Source: Xylanimonas cellulosilytica (lineage in GTDB: Bacteria > Actinomycetota > Actinomycetes > Actinomycetales > Actinomycetaceae). Taken from it: a stretch of 64,000 bases of DNA. Where the stretch lies: NCBI GenBank assembly GCA_001072465.1, contig JVKM01000063.1, positions 6,699 through 70,698 on the forward strand, in the 5' to 3' direction. Under the pieces are notes generated by a model. The model worked only from the letters and a program-made list of their open reading frames with translations, was not told the DNA's origin and made no database searches. This document shows, one piece after another, positions 15,403 through 25,352 of this stretch. Position numbers and translations under genes: made by a program. Each line of letters opens with the position of its first letter. The first letter of the stretch is position 1.

Positions 15403-18249
15403 TCAGCGGCGGCGACGCTTCTTAGCGGCAGCGCGACGCTCCGCGCGGTTACCACTCGAGGAGGAAGCGGCCGACTCGGTGCCCTCAGCGGAGCTGTAGC
15501 TCACGCGGCTCGGCGCCTTCGCGCGGCCCACGTTACCCATCACCGAACGGGCGTGGGCAACGGCCTCGCGCGCGGCCGCGGAAGCCGCAGACTCGGCGGC
15601 TGCAACGTCCTCGACGCTGGGCTCGGAAGAGGACGACGAGGCCTCCTCCTGCGCGGGAGCGACGCTGGCGGCGGCGATCGAACCGCCGGCTTCCTCCTCG
15701 GCGGCGGCCAGGGCGCGCTCGAACTGCTTCGCGTAGGAGAACACCTGCTGGACGGACTCTTCGCGGATGCGCTCGACCATCGCCTGGAACATCTGGGCGC
15801 CCTCGTCCTTGTACTCGACGAGCGGGTCGCGCTGACCCATCGCGCGCAGGCCGATGCCTTCCTTCAGGTAGTCCATCTCGTAGAGGTGCTCGCGCCACAG
15901 GCGGTCCACCACGGAGATGACGACGCGACGCTCGAGGGTACGAATGGGCTCATCGCCCAGCTGCGCCTGCGCCAGCGGGTTGGCGTTCAGGCGATCCTCG
16001 GTGTCCGCGTAGACGGCGTGGATGTCGCCGACCAGCTCGGTCACCAGGTCGTCGCGCACGAGGGACGCAGCACCACCGTGCTCCTCCTCGACCTCTTCGA
16101 TCGTGACCGACGGCGGGTAGTAGGCGCGCAGGTGCTCCCACAGGGTGGGCAGATCCCACTCGTCCACGGGCTTGTCGGCGATCGCCTCGTCGACCAGGCC
16201 GGTCACGAGGGACTCCATGAACGCGCGCATCTGCGGGCCCATGTCCTCGCCCTCAAGCACCTTGCGGCGCTCGGCGTAGATCGTCTCGCGCTGACCCGTC
16301 ATGACGTCGTCGTACTTCAGGACGTTCTTACGGATCTCGAAGTTGCGGGCCTCCACCTGGTGCTGGGCCGAGGCGATCGAACGCGACACCATACGGTTTT
16401 CCAGCGGCATATCCTCCGGGTAGGCGCCCGAAGCCATGATGCGCTGGGCCATGCCCGAGTTGAACAGGCGCATCAGGTCATCTTCCATCGACAGGTAGAA
16501 GCGGGACTCACCCGGATCACCTTGACGGCCGGAGCGTCCGCGCAGCTGATTGTCGATACGACGCGACTCGTGGCGTTCCGAACCGAGCACGTACAGGCCG
16601 CCCAGCTCGCGCACTTCCTCGCGCTCAGCCTCGACAGCCTCTTCCGCGGCCTCGAGAGCCTTGGGCCACGCCTCGCGGTACTCCTCCGGGTTCTCCTTCG
16701 GGTCGAGGCCCTCGGCAGCCAGGTTCGCCTGGGCGAGGAACTCCGAGTTACCACCCAGCATGATGTCGGTACCACGGCCGGCCATGTTCGTGGCCACCGT
16801 GACCGCGCCCTTGCGGCCGGCCATCGCGACGATGGCGGCTTCGCGGGCGTGCTGCTTGGCGTTGAGCACCTGGTGCGGAATGTGCTTCTTCTTGAGCATC
16901 TGGGAGAGCAGCTCGGACTTTTCCACCGAGGCGGTACCGATAAGGACCGGCTGGCCGGCCTCGTGACGCGCCACGACGTCCTCAATGATCGCGTTCAGCT
17001 TGCCCTTCTCCGTCGGGTAGACGAGGTCGGGCTGGTCCTTGCGGATCATCGGCTTGTTCGTGGGGATCGGGATGACGTCGATCTTGTAGGTTGACGCGAA
17101 CTCCGCGGCCTCGGTCTCGGCGGTACCGGTCATGCCGGAACGCGAGCCCTCGGGGTACAGACGGAAGTAGTTCTGCAGCGTGATCGTGGCGAGCGTCTGA
17201 TTCTCGGCCTTGATCTCCACGCCTTCCTTGGCCTCGATCGCCTGGTGCATGCCGTCGTTGTAGCGGCGGCCCGGCAGGACGCGGCCCGTGTGCTCGTCGA
17301 CGATGAGGACCTCGCCGCCGTCCACGATGTAGTCGCGGTCCTTGAAGAACAGCTCCTTGGCGCGGATCGCGTTGTTGAGGAAGCCGATCAGCGGGGTGTT
17401 CGCGGCCTCGTAGAGGTTCTCGACGCCCAGCTGGTCCTCGACCTTGTCGATACCCGGCTCCAGGATGCCGACGGTCTTCTTCTTCTCGTCGACCTCGTAG
17501 TCCTCGTCGCGCTTCAGCAGGCGCGCGATGCGGGCAAACTCCACGTACCAGCGGTTCAGGTCGCCGTCAGCGGGGCCCGAAATGATGAGGGGGGTACGGG
17601 CCTCATCGATGAGGATCGAGTCAACCTCGTCGACGATGACGAAGGCGTGGCCGCGCTGGACCATATCCTCGGGCACCTGCGCCATGTTGTCACGCAGGTA
17701 GTCGAAGCCGAACTCGTTGTTCGTACCGTAGGTGATGTCGCATGCGTACATCTCGCGGCGCTCCGCCGGCGTCTGACCCACGAGGATACAACCGCAGGTC
17801 AGGCCCAGGAAGTTGTAGACGCGGCTCATGATGTCCGACTGGTACTTCGCCAGGTAGTCGTTAACCGTCACGACATGCACGCCCTTGCCGGTCAGCGCAC
17901 GCAGGTACGACGGCATCGTGGCGACCAGGGTCTTACCTTCACCGGTCTTCATTTCGGCGATCTTGCCCTGGTGCAGGGCGATACCACCCATGACCTGCAC
18001 GTGGAAGGGACGCATGCGCAGGATTCGCCACGAGGCCTCACGGACCGTCGCAAACGCCTCGACCAGGATGTCGTCCAGGGTCTCGCCATCCTCGAGGCGA
18101 TCCTTGAACTCCTGGGTCTTAGCCTGCAGCTCCTCGTCCGTCAGAGCCTCAAAATCCTCCTGCAAGGCATCAACCTGCGACGCAAGCCGATCCAGCTTGC
18201 GCAGCATACGCCCTTCGCCAGCGCGAAGGATCTTGTCAATAATCGACAC
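15403..18249 (-). CDS. secA: preprotein translocase ATPase SecA
   Basis: Motor of the Sec translocon. The 948-residue protein shows Walker A ([11 protein letters not shown], about residue 102), [19 protein letters not shown] (about 208), the preprotein crosslinking domain, the second nucleotide-binding fold ([14 protein letters not shown], about 490; [11 protein letters not shown]) and the helical wing/scaffold. The C-terminal tail is Ser/Ala-rich and ends in a basic run without the zinc-binding SEC-C motif, as usual in Actinobacteria. The start is GTG with AGGAG upstream. It is the housekeeping SecA (SecA1-type). Confidence 0.98.
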   Translation of the reverse strand: MSIIDKILRAGEGRMLRKLDRLASQVDALQEDFEALTDEELQAKTQEFKDRLEDGETLDDILVEAFATVREASWRILRMRPFHVQVMGGIALHQGKIAEMKTGEGKTLVATMPSYLRALTGKGVHVVTVNDYLAKYQSDIMSRVYNFLGLTCGCILVGQTPAERREMYACDITYGTNNEFGFDYLRDNMAQVPEDMVQRGHAFVIVDEVDSILIDEARTPLIISGPADGDLNRWYVEFARIARLLKRDEDYEVDEKKKTVGILEPGIDKVEDQLGVENLYEAANTPLIGFLNNAIRAKELFFKDRDYIVDGGEVLIVDEHTGRVLPGRRYNDGMHQAIEAKEGVEIKAENQTLATITLQNYFRLYPEGSRSGMTGTAETEAAEFASTYKIDVIPIPTNKPMIRKDQPDLVYPTEKGKLNAIIEDVVARHEAGQPVLIGTASVEKSELLSQMLKKKHIPHQVLNAKQHAREAAIVAMAGRKGAVTVATNMAGRGTDIMLGGNSEFLAQANLAAEGLDPKENPEEYREAWPKALEAAEEAVEAEREEVRELGGLYVLGSERHESRRIDNQLRGRSGRQGDPGESRFYLSMEDDLMRLFNSGMAQRIMASGAYPEDMPLENRMVSRSIASAQHQVEARNFEIRKNVLKYDDVMTGQRETIYAERRKVLEGEDMGPQMRAFMESLVTGLVDEAIADKPVDEWDLPTLWEHLRAYYPPSVTIEEVEEEHGGAASLVRDDLVTELVGDIHAVYADTEDRLNANPLAQAQLGDEPIRTLERRVVISVVDRLWREHLYEMDYLKEGIGLRAMGQRDPLVEYKDEGAQMFQAMVERIREESVQQVFSYAKQFERALAAAEEEAGGSIAAASVAPAQEEASSSSSEPSVEDVAAAESAASAAAREAVAHARSVMGNVGRAKAPSRVSYSSAEGTESAASSSSGNRAERRAAAKKRRRR

Positions 18250-18308
18250 GAATAGCTCCTGACGTTAATCGCCCGCCCCCTTGTAGAGCGGACAGTCAAA
18301 TCCACCCA

Positions 18309-18324
18309 TTAGTTTACGAACTAA
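18309..18324. promoter_or_regulatory. palindrome upstream of secA
   Basis: TTAGTTTACGAACTAA has perfect 6-bp arms (TTAGTT/AACTAA) around 4 bp and lies 60 bp upstream of the secA GTG in an A+T-rich patch. It may be an operator or part of the secA promoter; no regulator is identified. Confidence 0.4.
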
Positions 18325-18387
18325 CTGCCCAAAGTGGAAACGCCCGCGCGAACTATGGACGTATTTAACGCTGACAGCGCACACGGA

Positions 18388-18416
18388 GGCGCCCCGGGCA
18401 TGGTGCCCGGGGCGCC
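18388..18416 (-). terminator. terminator-like hairpin after hpf
   Basis: A perfect 13-bp GC-rich stem (18388-18400 with 18404-18416) with a 3-nt loop lies 16 bp past the hpf stop. No T-run is present. Confidence 0.65.
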
Positions 18417-18431
18417 GCGGTCCTTCAACCG

Positions 18432-19076
18432 TCAGATTGTCGTGTTCAAGCGAAGCACGCCGTACGTCCACCCGTGGCGGTGGTAGACGACGCACGGCTG
18501 GTTCGTGTCCTTGTCGACGAAGAGGAAGAAGGGGTGGCCAACCATCATCATCTGATCCAGGGCCTCATCCACGCTCATCGGCGGGGCCTCGTGCACCTTC
18601 TGACGGACAATGATCGGGGTATCACCCCACTGCTCCTCGCGAGCCTCTCCGACTTTCAGGTCCTCAGCGCTACGCAGCGGCTTGGGAGCCTCGGGTTCGA
18701 ATGTGGCGGTCTCTTCGACGACGGGAGCTTCGAGGATTTCGGCTTCGGCCAGGTCGCGCGGGTACCGACGGCGGTGGTCCTTCACGCGATCACGCAGGCG
18801 GCGCAGGCGCTCGTAGAGCTTGCCGGCGGCGATGTCGACGGCCGCGTAGCGATCAGCGGACTGAGCCTCAGCGCGGATGATCGGGCCCTTACCGTAAACG
18901 GTCAGCTCGATGCGCTCGGCAGTGTCGGCCTGGCGGGGGTTACGTTCGTGAGTCAGCTCCACATCGACGCGCTGAGCGCGGGGGTAGAACTGAGTGATCT
19001 TCGAAACCTTCTCCTCCACGTATTCCCGGAAATTCGGGTGAATCTCGGCATTACGTGCGACGACGGTGATGTCCAT
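18432..19076 (-). CDS. hpf: long-form ribosome hibernation promoting factor
   Basis: Binds 30S subunits and, through its C-terminal domain, dimerises ribosomes into 100S particles. The N-terminal domain (MDITVVARNAEIHPNFREYV ... VELTVYGKGPIIRAEAQS) is followed by a charged linker (about 115-150) and the C-terminal domain (VDEALDQMMMVGHPFFLFVDKDTNQPCVVYHRHGWTYGVL). At 214 aa it is the long form. GGAGG 6 nt before the ATG fixes the start. A leader of roughly 145 nt is predicted from an upstream TATGAT box. It sits between comF and secA, a common actinobacterial order. Confidence 0.93.
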   Translation of the reverse strand: MDITVVARNAEIHPNFREYVEEKVSKITQFYPRAQRVDVELTHERNPRQADTAERIELTVYGKGPIIRAEAQSADRYAAVDIAAGKLYERLRRLRDRVKDHRRRYPRDLAEAEILEAPVVEETATFEPEAPKPLRSAEDLKVGEAREEQWGDTPIIVRQKVHEAPPMSVDEALDQMMMVGHPFFLFVDKDTNQPCVVYHRHGWTYGVLRLNTTI

Positions 19077-19225
19077 GTGTTTCCTCCATGGTGTGCGGCG
19101 GGCATCGTTGCCCGCAGGTGGGGATTGTTCGGTGCTCACTGCCCGAACCGTGGTCTGAGCTATCACCTCCCGCACTGACGTGAGGAGCGTCCCTGCTGCT
19201 CACGCTATCGAAAGTCTGTACGCAC

Positions 19226-19254
19226 ATCATACCCCAGCCGGTGACCTGCGTCAT
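19226..19254 (-). promoter_or_regulatory. candidate hpf promoter
   Basis: On the reverse strand ATGACG, 17 bp and TATGAT are found, with the -10 at 19226-19231. It overlaps the 3' end of comF and would give hpf a leader of about 145 nt. Confidence 0.45.
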
Positions 19255-19967
19255 GAGATAAGCCCGGGTCGGCACAGAGTCACAACCGCGTCGAGACCAC
19301 CCAGCACACGCTCCATTTCCCGAACCGTCGCGCCCGTCGTCACCACGTCATCCACCGCAACAACACGCACTCCAGGCCCCGGGACCGCGAGCGCACGCAT
19401 CGACCCCATGCGCCCCACCGTGCGCTGCGCCCCGGCCTTGCCTGACTGGGAGGTCGCGCCCACGCGCAACCGCACAGCGTCCACCACACGCACGCGCACG
19501 CCCGGCCGCGCACCTGCCGCCAACGATCGGGCAACAGCGCGCGCCAGCGGCAGCGCCACCTGCCTTCCCCGCAGGCGCCTCTTCCACGACGAGGGCGCGG
19601 GCACCACCCACACTTCCACCGCTCCCCCGGTGGACGAAGCCCTCCCCTCCAACGAACCCACAGCGGCGGCGGGCGCCCCAGCCACGCCCAGCTCCCCACC
19701 CAGTGCGGTGCCGAGGCGGGCCCCGGCCTCGTCGAGAAAATCGGTGACGTCCGTACGCGCGGAATGCTTGGCGGCAAGGACGATGCGGCGCAGCGGCCCG
19801 TCGTAGTCCCCCATGACCACCAGGGGAAGGGGGCCTCGCACACCCTCAAGCGATGCCACGTGCGCGGGGCCGCCAGCCAGGGAGCGGCACGACGGGCACA
19901 GGACCTCGTCCCAGGCGCGGCACCCGGCGCATTGCACGGGAAGGAGCGCACCGACCAGCCCCCGCAT
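19251..19967 (-). CDS. ComF family phosphoribosyltransferase-like protein
   Basis: A 238-residue ComF-type protein. An N-terminal CxxC pair (QCAGCRAWDEVLCPSCRSL) forms a likely zinc site. The C-terminal type I phosphoribosyltransferase fold has the PRPP loop VVAVDDVVTTGATV near residue 205. ComF is needed for DNA uptake in some naturally competent bacteria, but homologues occur widely in species not known to be competent. The ATG was chosen; a GTG 27 bp upstream is the alternative. It follows lpqB by 35 bp on the same strand. Confidence 0.85.
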   Translation of the reverse strand: MRGLVGALLPVQCAGCRAWDEVLCPSCRSLAGGPAHVASLEGVRGPLPLVVMGDYDGPLRRIVLAAKHSARTDVTDFLDEAGARLGTALGGELGVAGAPAAAVGSLEGRASSTGGAVEVWVVPAPSSWKRRLRGRQVALPLARAVARSLAAGARPGVRVRVVDAVRLRVGATSQSGKAGAQRTVGRMGSMRALAVPGPGVRVVAVDDVVTTGATVREMERVLGGLDAVVTLCRPGLIS

Positions 19968-20002
19968 CAGGCCCCGGACTCCGCTCCCGCCCACCACTGT
20001 TC

Positions 20003-21649
20003 TTACCCCGCGTATCGGGCGGAGGTGAGGGAATCGGGGGCGTTTTGCCACAGCGCGCCCGAGCGGATGAGCACCTGCGCTTTGCCGGCAGCATCGGTGC
20101 CCGAGATGACAACCGCGGAAGAAGACCCACCGGCGCTCATCGATGCCACGCGAATCGGGAGGGACACGTTCGAGGGCAGACCGCCGAGGGGCAGCGTGAC
20201 CAGCTGGTCCTCCTCGCCGGTCGTGCGCACAACGAGCACGATGCCCGTCGATGTCGTCCACGACGCGTCGACAACCGAGCCGTGTTCGAGCGGGATTTGT
20301 TCGAGGGCACGGATCGCCAGCGGGCGCCCGGAGGCTCCGCGTTCGACGACACCGACCCACGCGCTCGCGTCGCTTCCACGCAGGACGAGGGCGCGCGTGC
20401 CATCGGGAGAGATGCGCACCGCGTGGATCTCCCCGGCGCTCTCGGACTCCACGCTGACGCTGAACGCGCCATCGACTCCCCCGCCGACGCTCACCGACGA
20501 GGCTGTGGCGGGACCCCACACCCATCCGAAGCGGTCCACCGACGGTCCGAGAGGCGCCTGTCCGGGCAGGAATGCGACCGACGTGCCGCCGCGCTGCCCG
20601 TACACGCCGTCGGTACCGCTCCAGGCAACCAGCGAAGGATCCACTGGCGAGACTGTCGGGTTGGAGGCATCGGTGGTGCTGGTCAGGATCGTCAGCCCCG
20701 ACGATGACACGATCCCTACCCCGTCGGGTCCCGCCCCCACGAGAGTGTCGAGAGAGTAGGTCGGGGGCACCGGGATCCCCTGCGTATCCAGCACCTCACC
20801 GGACAAAGAGACGCTCACCTGCGACACGTCCGCAACCTGAGTGAGGGTGCGGGTGAGCTCCCACGCGAGGTTCGCACGCGCCCCCTCGGTCGCGGGCACC
20901 ACCGCGTTCAGTTCCACGCGCGCCACCCCGTCGACGACGTCGAGTCCCTGGGAGGGCACGGTCGTCCCCGGCGGGATTGCGTTCGCCGTGACCGGCTCGA
21001 GAGATTGACGCGGCCCTTCGACGAGGCCCGCGAGCAGATGAGAGGCCAGGCGTCGCGACGGGTACCAGCGAGGATCGGCGACCAGGTCCCCGCCCTCTGT
21101 CGTCGGGAAGTAGAGATTCGCGAGCGAGAACGAGGCCGTGAAAGACGCCCGACTCATGAGGACCATGTTCTCGGGGTTGTTGATGCGCCACTGTCCGTCT
21201 TCGCGCACAAGGGAGAAGGTGCGCGTCACGGTCGAGGCAGCCACGCGGGTCAGCACGCCCGACGCGTCGATGCTGGCCACGCCGAGCACGGAGACCGTCA
21301 CGTCTACCTCAGAGCCGTTCTCGGATCCGGCGGTGACCGCGGGGGCCGTGTCCGTGTCATAGATGAGGATTTCCATCTCCGGCTGCCACGAACGTGCCGA
21401 GGTTGCACTCAGGAACAGGCGCGCGGTCGCGTAGTCGTCCTGGGGGCCGGCGGCACACGCCAGCAGGAAGTCACTCACCAGGGTCGCGGCGTCCGCCCCG
21501 TCGGAGGGGCCCTCCGCAGAAAACTGGATGCCGCTGCCGTCCCGAGCTGACACATCGAAGGGCGCGGGTGCCGAGGAGGTGGGCAGGGAGGTACATCCCG
21601 CGAGGGCCAGGCATGCGGCGACGGCGAGTGGCATCAGGCGGCGTCTCAT
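20003..21649 (-). CDS. lpqB: lipoprotein LpqB, MtrAB accessory
   Basis: Extracytoplasmic lipoprotein that modulates MtrB in Actinobacteria. The signal peptide (MRRRLMPLAVAACLALAGC) ends in the lipobox LAGC. A GerMN-type domain (about residues 200-310) and a C-terminal beta-propeller-like region (about 330-548) follow. The inner ATG is used because it overlaps the mtrB stop by 4 bp (ATGA), which points to translational coupling. The mtrA-mtrB-lpqB order is diagnostic. Confidence 0.93.
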   Translation of the reverse strand: MRRRLMPLAVAACLALAGCTSLPTSSAPAPFDVSARDGSGIQFSAEGPSDGADAATLVSDFLLACAAGPQDDYATARLFLSATSARSWQPEMEILIYDTDTAPAVTAGSENGSEVDVTVSVLGVASIDASGVLTRVAASTVTRTFSLVREDGQWRINNPENMVLMSRASFTASFSLANLYFPTTEGGDLVADPRWYPSRRLASHLLAGLVEGPRQSLEPVTANAIPPGTTVPSQGLDVVDGVARVELNAVVPATEGARANLAWELTRTLTQVADVSQVSVSLSGEVLDTQGIPVPPTYSLDTLVGAGPDGVGIVSSSGLTILTSTTDASNPTVSPVDPSLVAWSGTDGVYGQRGGTSVAFLPGQAPLGPSVDRFGWVWGPATASSVSVGGGVDGAFSVSVESESAGEIHAVRISPDGTRALVLRGSDASAWVGVVERGASGRPLAIRALEQIPLEHGSVVDASWTTSTGIVLVVRTTGEEDQLVTLPLGGLPSNVSLPIRVASMSAGGSSSAVVISGTDAAGKAQVLIRSGALWQNAPDSLTSARYAG

Positions 21650-23265
21650 TCGTCCTCCCACAGGGCCAGGGGGCGGCTGACGATCTCTTCGCCGGCGCGT
21701 TTGGGCAGCGTCATGAGGAAGGACGCACCGCGCCCGGGTTCTCCGTACGCCTGCAGGCGTCCCCCGTGGATGGCGACGTCCTCAGTTGCGATCGCGAGGC
21801 CGAGGCCGGTACCGCCAGTCGTACGGGCGCGGGCGGTGTCGGCGCGGTAGAAGCGGTCAAAGACGTGGTCCGCGACCTCCTGGGTCATGCCGACCCCGCG
21901 GTCGCGCACGCGGCATGCGACGTCGGTTTCGGTCGTGGCGAGCGTGATCGTCACGGGCGTGCCGTCGGCATGCTCGATCGCGTTGACGACGAGGTTACGG
22001 ATGACGCGCTCGATACGGCGTTCATCAATCTCGGCAGCGACGCGGGTGGGGGCAACGATCTCGACCGGGACCCCCTGGCGCTCGGCGAGATCAGCACATG
22101 CCTCGACGACGCGAGTGGCGATCGGTCGCAGGTCGCGGTCCTCGGCGTCCAGCAGGGCGCTGGCAGCGTCGTAGCGGGAGATCTCCAGCAGGTCGGCGAG
22201 CATCTGCTCCATGCGTTCGGTCTGGTCGTGCAGGAGCTCGGCGGATCGGCGCGCGTGGGCCGGCAGTTCGTCCCGGTTGTCCCACACGATGTCCTCCGCC
22301 ATGCGGATCGTCGTCAGTGGGGTGCGCAGCTCATGGGAGACGTCGGAGACGAAGCGCTGCTGGAGCTTGGCGAGCTCGTCGTAGCGCGAGATCGTGTCCT
22401 GGAGCGAGGAGGTCATCGCATTGAAGGCGTGCCCGAGGTCGGCCATCTCGTCGTCCCCATGCACGTCCACGCGCACGTCGAGGTCCCCCTTCGACGCCTT
22501 CGTCGCAGCTTGGGCGGTGACTCGCACGGGCAGCAGGAGGCGATGCAGCAGCGCGAACACACCGATCGGCAGGGCCACGATGATGGGAAGCGCGGAAAGA
22601 ACGAGGACCCGCAGGACGACGTCGACCTGCGCCTGATCGGCGGACAGCGAGTAGAGAATGTAGAGCTCGTGCGTGCCCGCGCGAGGCAGCTGCACCTGAG
22701 TGCCGACGAGAATTCCGGGGACCACCTTGTCTGAGTCGCTCGAGCGAATACCAACCGACTGCCACTGCGCGCCCCCTCCCGAGACCGCGGTGCGCATCTG
22801 CGGGGTGATGAGCGCGCGCATCTGCTCATCCTCGATCTGGTTGATGCGCAGCGAGGCGGCGGCTCCCTCCGAGCGCAGCAGCGCCACGTTCGTCGCACCC
22901 GCGCCGGCCGCCGAGGCCTTGAGCGATGCCAGCGCGCCGCGCGCGGACTCCTGAACCTGCGCGGGAGACGAGGCCGTGGATGAGGAGAACACGGATTGCG
23001 CCGATGAAAAGCGCAGGGAAGCATCAGCCAGGATTGCATCCTTGCGCGTCTCGAACATGGAGGTGCGCAGCTGGGAGGCGATAATCACCCCAAAAACGAG
23101 GAGGATAACGAGCGCGGCGACCGTGATCGCCAGGGCGATGCGGGCGGACAGGGAATGCCGAATACGACGGGCGAGGTGAGAGGAGGCGAGAAGGGACCAC
23201 GGCCTCGACGATGCGACGGCACGCAGCAGATCCTTGAGCGCGTCCCTACGCCCCTGCGCCGGCAC
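21646..23265 (-). CDS. mtrB: sensor histidine kinase MtrB
   Basis: Membrane kinase of the MtrAB system that controls cell-wall hydrolysis and division. It has a basic N-terminus, a first membrane segment (ALAITVAALVILLVFGVIIAS), an extracellular region of about 160 residues, a second membrane segment (VLVLSALPIIVALPIGVFALL), a HAMP domain, the H-box SDVSHELRTPLTTIR, the N-box NLVVNAIEHA, the G1 box DRGVGM and the G2 box GGTGLGLAI. The GTG start gives 539 aa and overlaps mtrA by 20 bp. Confidence 0.94.
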   Translation of the reverse strand: MPAQGRRDALKDLLRAVASSRPWSLLASSHLARRIRHSLSARIALAITVAALVILLVFGVIIASQLRTSMFETRKDAILADASLRFSSAQSVFSSSTASSPAQVQESARGALASLKASAAGAGATNVALLRSEGAAASLRINQIEDEQMRALITPQMRTAVSGGGAQWQSVGIRSSDSDKVVPGILVGTQVQLPRAGTHELYILYSLSADQAQVDVVLRVLVLSALPIIVALPIGVFALLHRLLLPVRVTAQAATKASKGDLDVRVDVHGDDEMADLGHAFNAMTSSLQDTISRYDELAKLQQRFVSDVSHELRTPLTTIRMAEDIVWDNRDELPAHARRSAELLHDQTERMEQMLADLLEISRYDAASALLDAEDRDLRPIATRVVEACADLAERQGVPVEIVAPTRVAAEIDERRIERVIRNLVVNAIEHADGTPVTITLATTETDVACRVRDRGVGMTQEVADHVFDRFYRADTARARTTGGTGLGLAIATEDVAIHGGRLQAYGEPGRGASFLMTLPKRAGEEIVSRPLALWEDE

Positions 23266-23929
23266 GGTACCCAACCCCGCGGACTGTGACGACCAGCTCG
23301 GGACGCTCCGGGTCGCGTTCGATCTTGGAGCGAAGGCGCTGCACGTGGACGTTGACGAGCCTGGTGTCGGCGGCATGACGGTAGCCCCACACCTGCTCGA
23401 GGAGTTCCTCGCGCGAGAACACCTTCCACGGCGAGCGCGCTAGAGTCACCAGCAAATCGAATTCCAGAGGAGTCAGCGCAATGACGCGCCCCTCACGCTT
23501 GACGATGTGGCCGGCAACGTCGATCGACAGGTCCTGGAGGGACAGGCCCTCATCGGCCTGCGAGTCCTCACGGCCTCGCAGGCGCGCGCGCACGCGCGCC
23601 ACTAGTTCCTTGGGCTTGAAGGGCTTGGGAACGTAATCGTCGGCACCGGCCTCGAGACCCGTCACGACATCAGAGGTATCGGAACGGGCGGTCAACATAA
23701 CGATCGGGGCGTCCGAAACCCGACGGATCGCGCGGCACACGTCAAACCCGTCCATGCCGGGCAGCATGACGTCCAGGAGGACCAGGTCAGGATTGTGCTC
23801 TTGAAATTGAGCCAACGCAGCGGATCCGTCGGCACAGAAGACGACGTCATACCCCTCGTTCTGGAGGACAATGCCGATCATCTCAGCCAGGGCGACGTCG
23901 TCGTCGACGACGAGGATGCGCGAACTCAT
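23246..23929 (-). CDS. mtrA: response regulator MtrA
   Basis: OmpR-family regulator. The receiver domain has the acidic pair DDD near residue 9, the phosphoacceptor Asp in LVLLDVMLPGMDG (about 56), a conserved Thr in VMLTARSD (about 82) and Lys in VPKPFKPKEL (about 104). The winged-helix domain (about 130-225) ends TLRSKIERDPERPELVVTVRGVGYR-like, the typical OmpR pattern. A direct repeat of GTCACG spaced 11 bp lies just upstream, suggesting autoregulation. It heads the mtrA-mtrB-lpqB operon. Confidence 0.96.
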   Translation of the reverse strand: MSSRILVVDDDVALAEMIGIVLQNEGYDVVFCADGSAALAQFQEHNPDLVLLDVMLPGMDGFDVCRAIRRVSDAPIVMLTARSDTSDVVTGLEAGADDYVPKPFKPKELVARVRARLRGREDSQADEGLSLQDLSIDVAGHIVKREGRVIALTPLEFDLLVTLARSPWKVFSREELLEQVWGYRHAADTRLVNVHVQRLRSKIERDPERPELVVTVRGVGYRAGAGA

Positions 23930-23940
23930 ATCACGATAGT

Positions 23941-23957
23941 GTCACGAAATCGTCACG
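23941..23957. promoter_or_regulatory. candidate MtrA-binding direct repeat
   Basis: GTCACG-N5-GTCACG places two half-sites exactly 11 bp apart, the geometry used by OmpR/PhoB-type dimers, and matches the GT(A/C)AC-type direct repeats reported for MtrA. It sits 12 bp upstream of mtrA and between mtrA and the divergent membrane-protein operon, so it could control both. Confidence 0.6.
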
Positions 23958-24071
23958 AACGCAGGAGACTCGCGCAGCCATCCCTCAATTTCTCCCCGAG
24001 ATAAGGTTTCGCGCAAGGTGCGCATATGGCAGGATGGGCACTGTAGAAGCACCATCAACACGGAGGCATCA

Positions 24072-25352
24072 ATGAGCTCCCCCTGGACCTCTCCCGATCC
24101 GTCCGCCCCCTACCAGGGATGGACGCCGCAGCCCGAGTCCGGCGCACCGACGCCCCAGCAGGGCTACGGCGCTCAGCAGGGTTACACGGCCCCCCAGGCC
24201 CCCCAGGGATACGGAGCCCAGCAGGGCTACACCGCACCCCAGGCCCCCCAGGGATACGGAGCCCAGCAGGGTTACGCGGCCCCCCAGGCCGCCCAGGGAT
24301 ACGGAGCCCAGCCCTCCTACGGCGCACAGCCGGGCTACAACGCCCAGCCCGGAGCATCCGGCTACTCCACCACCAACCGGTGGGGATGGCAGTCCAAGCC
24401 CGGCATCATCCCGCTGCGCCCCCTGACGATCGGTGACCTGTTCAGCGGTGCCTTCGAGGCAATCCGTTCGAACCCGAAGGTTCTCTTCGGCTTCACCGTC
24501 GTCATCATGCTGCTCGTGTCGCTCATTACCAGTGTGTCGATCCTGCTTTCGGGCCTCGGATACGAGTCCGTCGCCAATACTGACTACGATCCCCAGGCAC
24601 TCCAGCAATCGTTGACGGATCGGACCAACGTTCTCCTCCTGAAAATGATTTCGAACATGGTGCAATGGATCGTCACGTTCGCGGGAACGAGCATCCTCAC
24701 GGGCCTGCTGGCCTCGACTGTCTCCCAGATGACGGTCGGCAGGAAGCTGACGTTGAGCGAGGCGTGGTCGATGACGCGCAGGCGACTCGGATCGCTCCTT
24801 GGCTCCTTTGCGTTGACCGCGGTCATCACGATGATCCCGGTCGTCCTCTGGATCGTCGCCGTCTTCGCCTCACTCGCCGCGTTGATGGGTGGCAACGATG
24901 ATTTGTGGTGGCTCGTGCTTGTCGCCTTCGCTGCTATTATCCCCGTCTTTATCCTCGTCTATTTCTTCCAGATCAAGCTGCTGTTCGCTCCGATATGCAC
25001 GGTGCTGGAGGAGATCGGTCCCGTCGCTTCGCTGAAGCGTTCCTGGTCGCTCGTCAAGGGTGAGTTCTGGCCGACTCTCGGCCGCTTCCTACTCATGAAC
25101 CTCATCGTCGGCTTCATCGGCGGATTCATTGGATTCGTCATCGGCCTCATCGGCGGCCTGGCATCCGTCGCGGTGACGTCCGACCCCTCAAGCCCGATCG
25201 GCTCTGCCATCGCCATGTTCTTCGTTATGCTCGGCTCCTCGCTGTTGCTGCCCTTCTCCGCATCGTTCGAGACGCTCATGTACACGGATCTGCGCATCCG
25301 TAAGGAGAACTTCGCCTCGGTCCTGGCACAGGCAAGCGCACAGCAGCAGTGA
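24072..25352 (+). CDS. membrane protein with Gln/Gly/Tyr-rich repeat N-terminus
   Basis: A 426-residue protein. Residues 1-100 are low-complexity, with three copies of a 15-residue GYGAQQGYTAPQAPQ-type unit followed by shorter degenerate units. Residues about 115-420 hold six or so membrane helices and match the glycerophosphoryl diester phosphodiesterase membrane-domain family (GDLFSGAFEAIRSNPKVLFGF; then SLKRSWSLVKGEFWPTLGRFLL). No phosphodiesterase catalytic domain is present. GGAGG is 5-6 nt before the ATG. It starts a coupled operon with DUF4129, DUF4350, MoxR and DUF58 genes. Confidence 0.8.
   Translation: MSSPWTSPDPSAPYQGWTPQPESGAPTPQQGYGAQQGYTAPQAPQGYGAQQGYTAPQAPQGYGAQQGYAAPQAAQGYGAQPSYGAQPGYNAQPGASGYSTTNRWGWQSKPGIIPLRPLTIGDLFSGAFEAIRSNPKVLFGFTVVIMLLVSLITSVSILLSGLGYESVANTDYDPQALQQSLTDRTNVLLLKMISNMVQWIVTFAGTSILTGLLASTVSQMTVGRKLTLSEAWSMTRRRLGSLLGSFALTAVITMIPVVLWIVAVFASLAALMGGNDDLWWLVLVAFAAIIPVFILVYFFQIKLLFAPICTVLEEIGPVASLKRSWSLVKGEFWPTLGRFLLMNLIVGFIGGFIGFVIGLIGGLASVAVTSDPSSPIGSAIAMFFVMLGSSLLLPFSASFETLMYTDLRIRKENFASVLAQASAQQQ
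24162..24320 (+). repeat. 45-bp in-frame tandem repeat
   Basis: Three near-identical 45-bp units encode GYGAQQGYTAPQAPQ-type repeats, then shorter decayed versions. Such repeats can gain or lose units by slippage without shifting the frame. Confidence 0.85.

Noticed and set aside
15553..18255. Long forward frames opposite secA (513 and 336 codons)
   Set aside because: Antisense shadows of the highly conserved SecA coding sequence.
18250..18431. Possible small RNA or riboswitch upstream of secA
   Set aside because: Only the hpf terminator hairpin and a short palindrome are visible; no known riboswitch pattern was recognised.
19251..19967. ComF as proof of natural competence
   Set aside because: ComF-like proteins are common in non-competent bacteria and no ComEC, ComEA or pilus genes are in the window; kept only as context for the repeated 13-mer.
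24162..24330. Possible CRISPR or intergenic repeat
   Set aside because: The 45-bp units are in frame inside a gene and encode low-complexity protein repeats.
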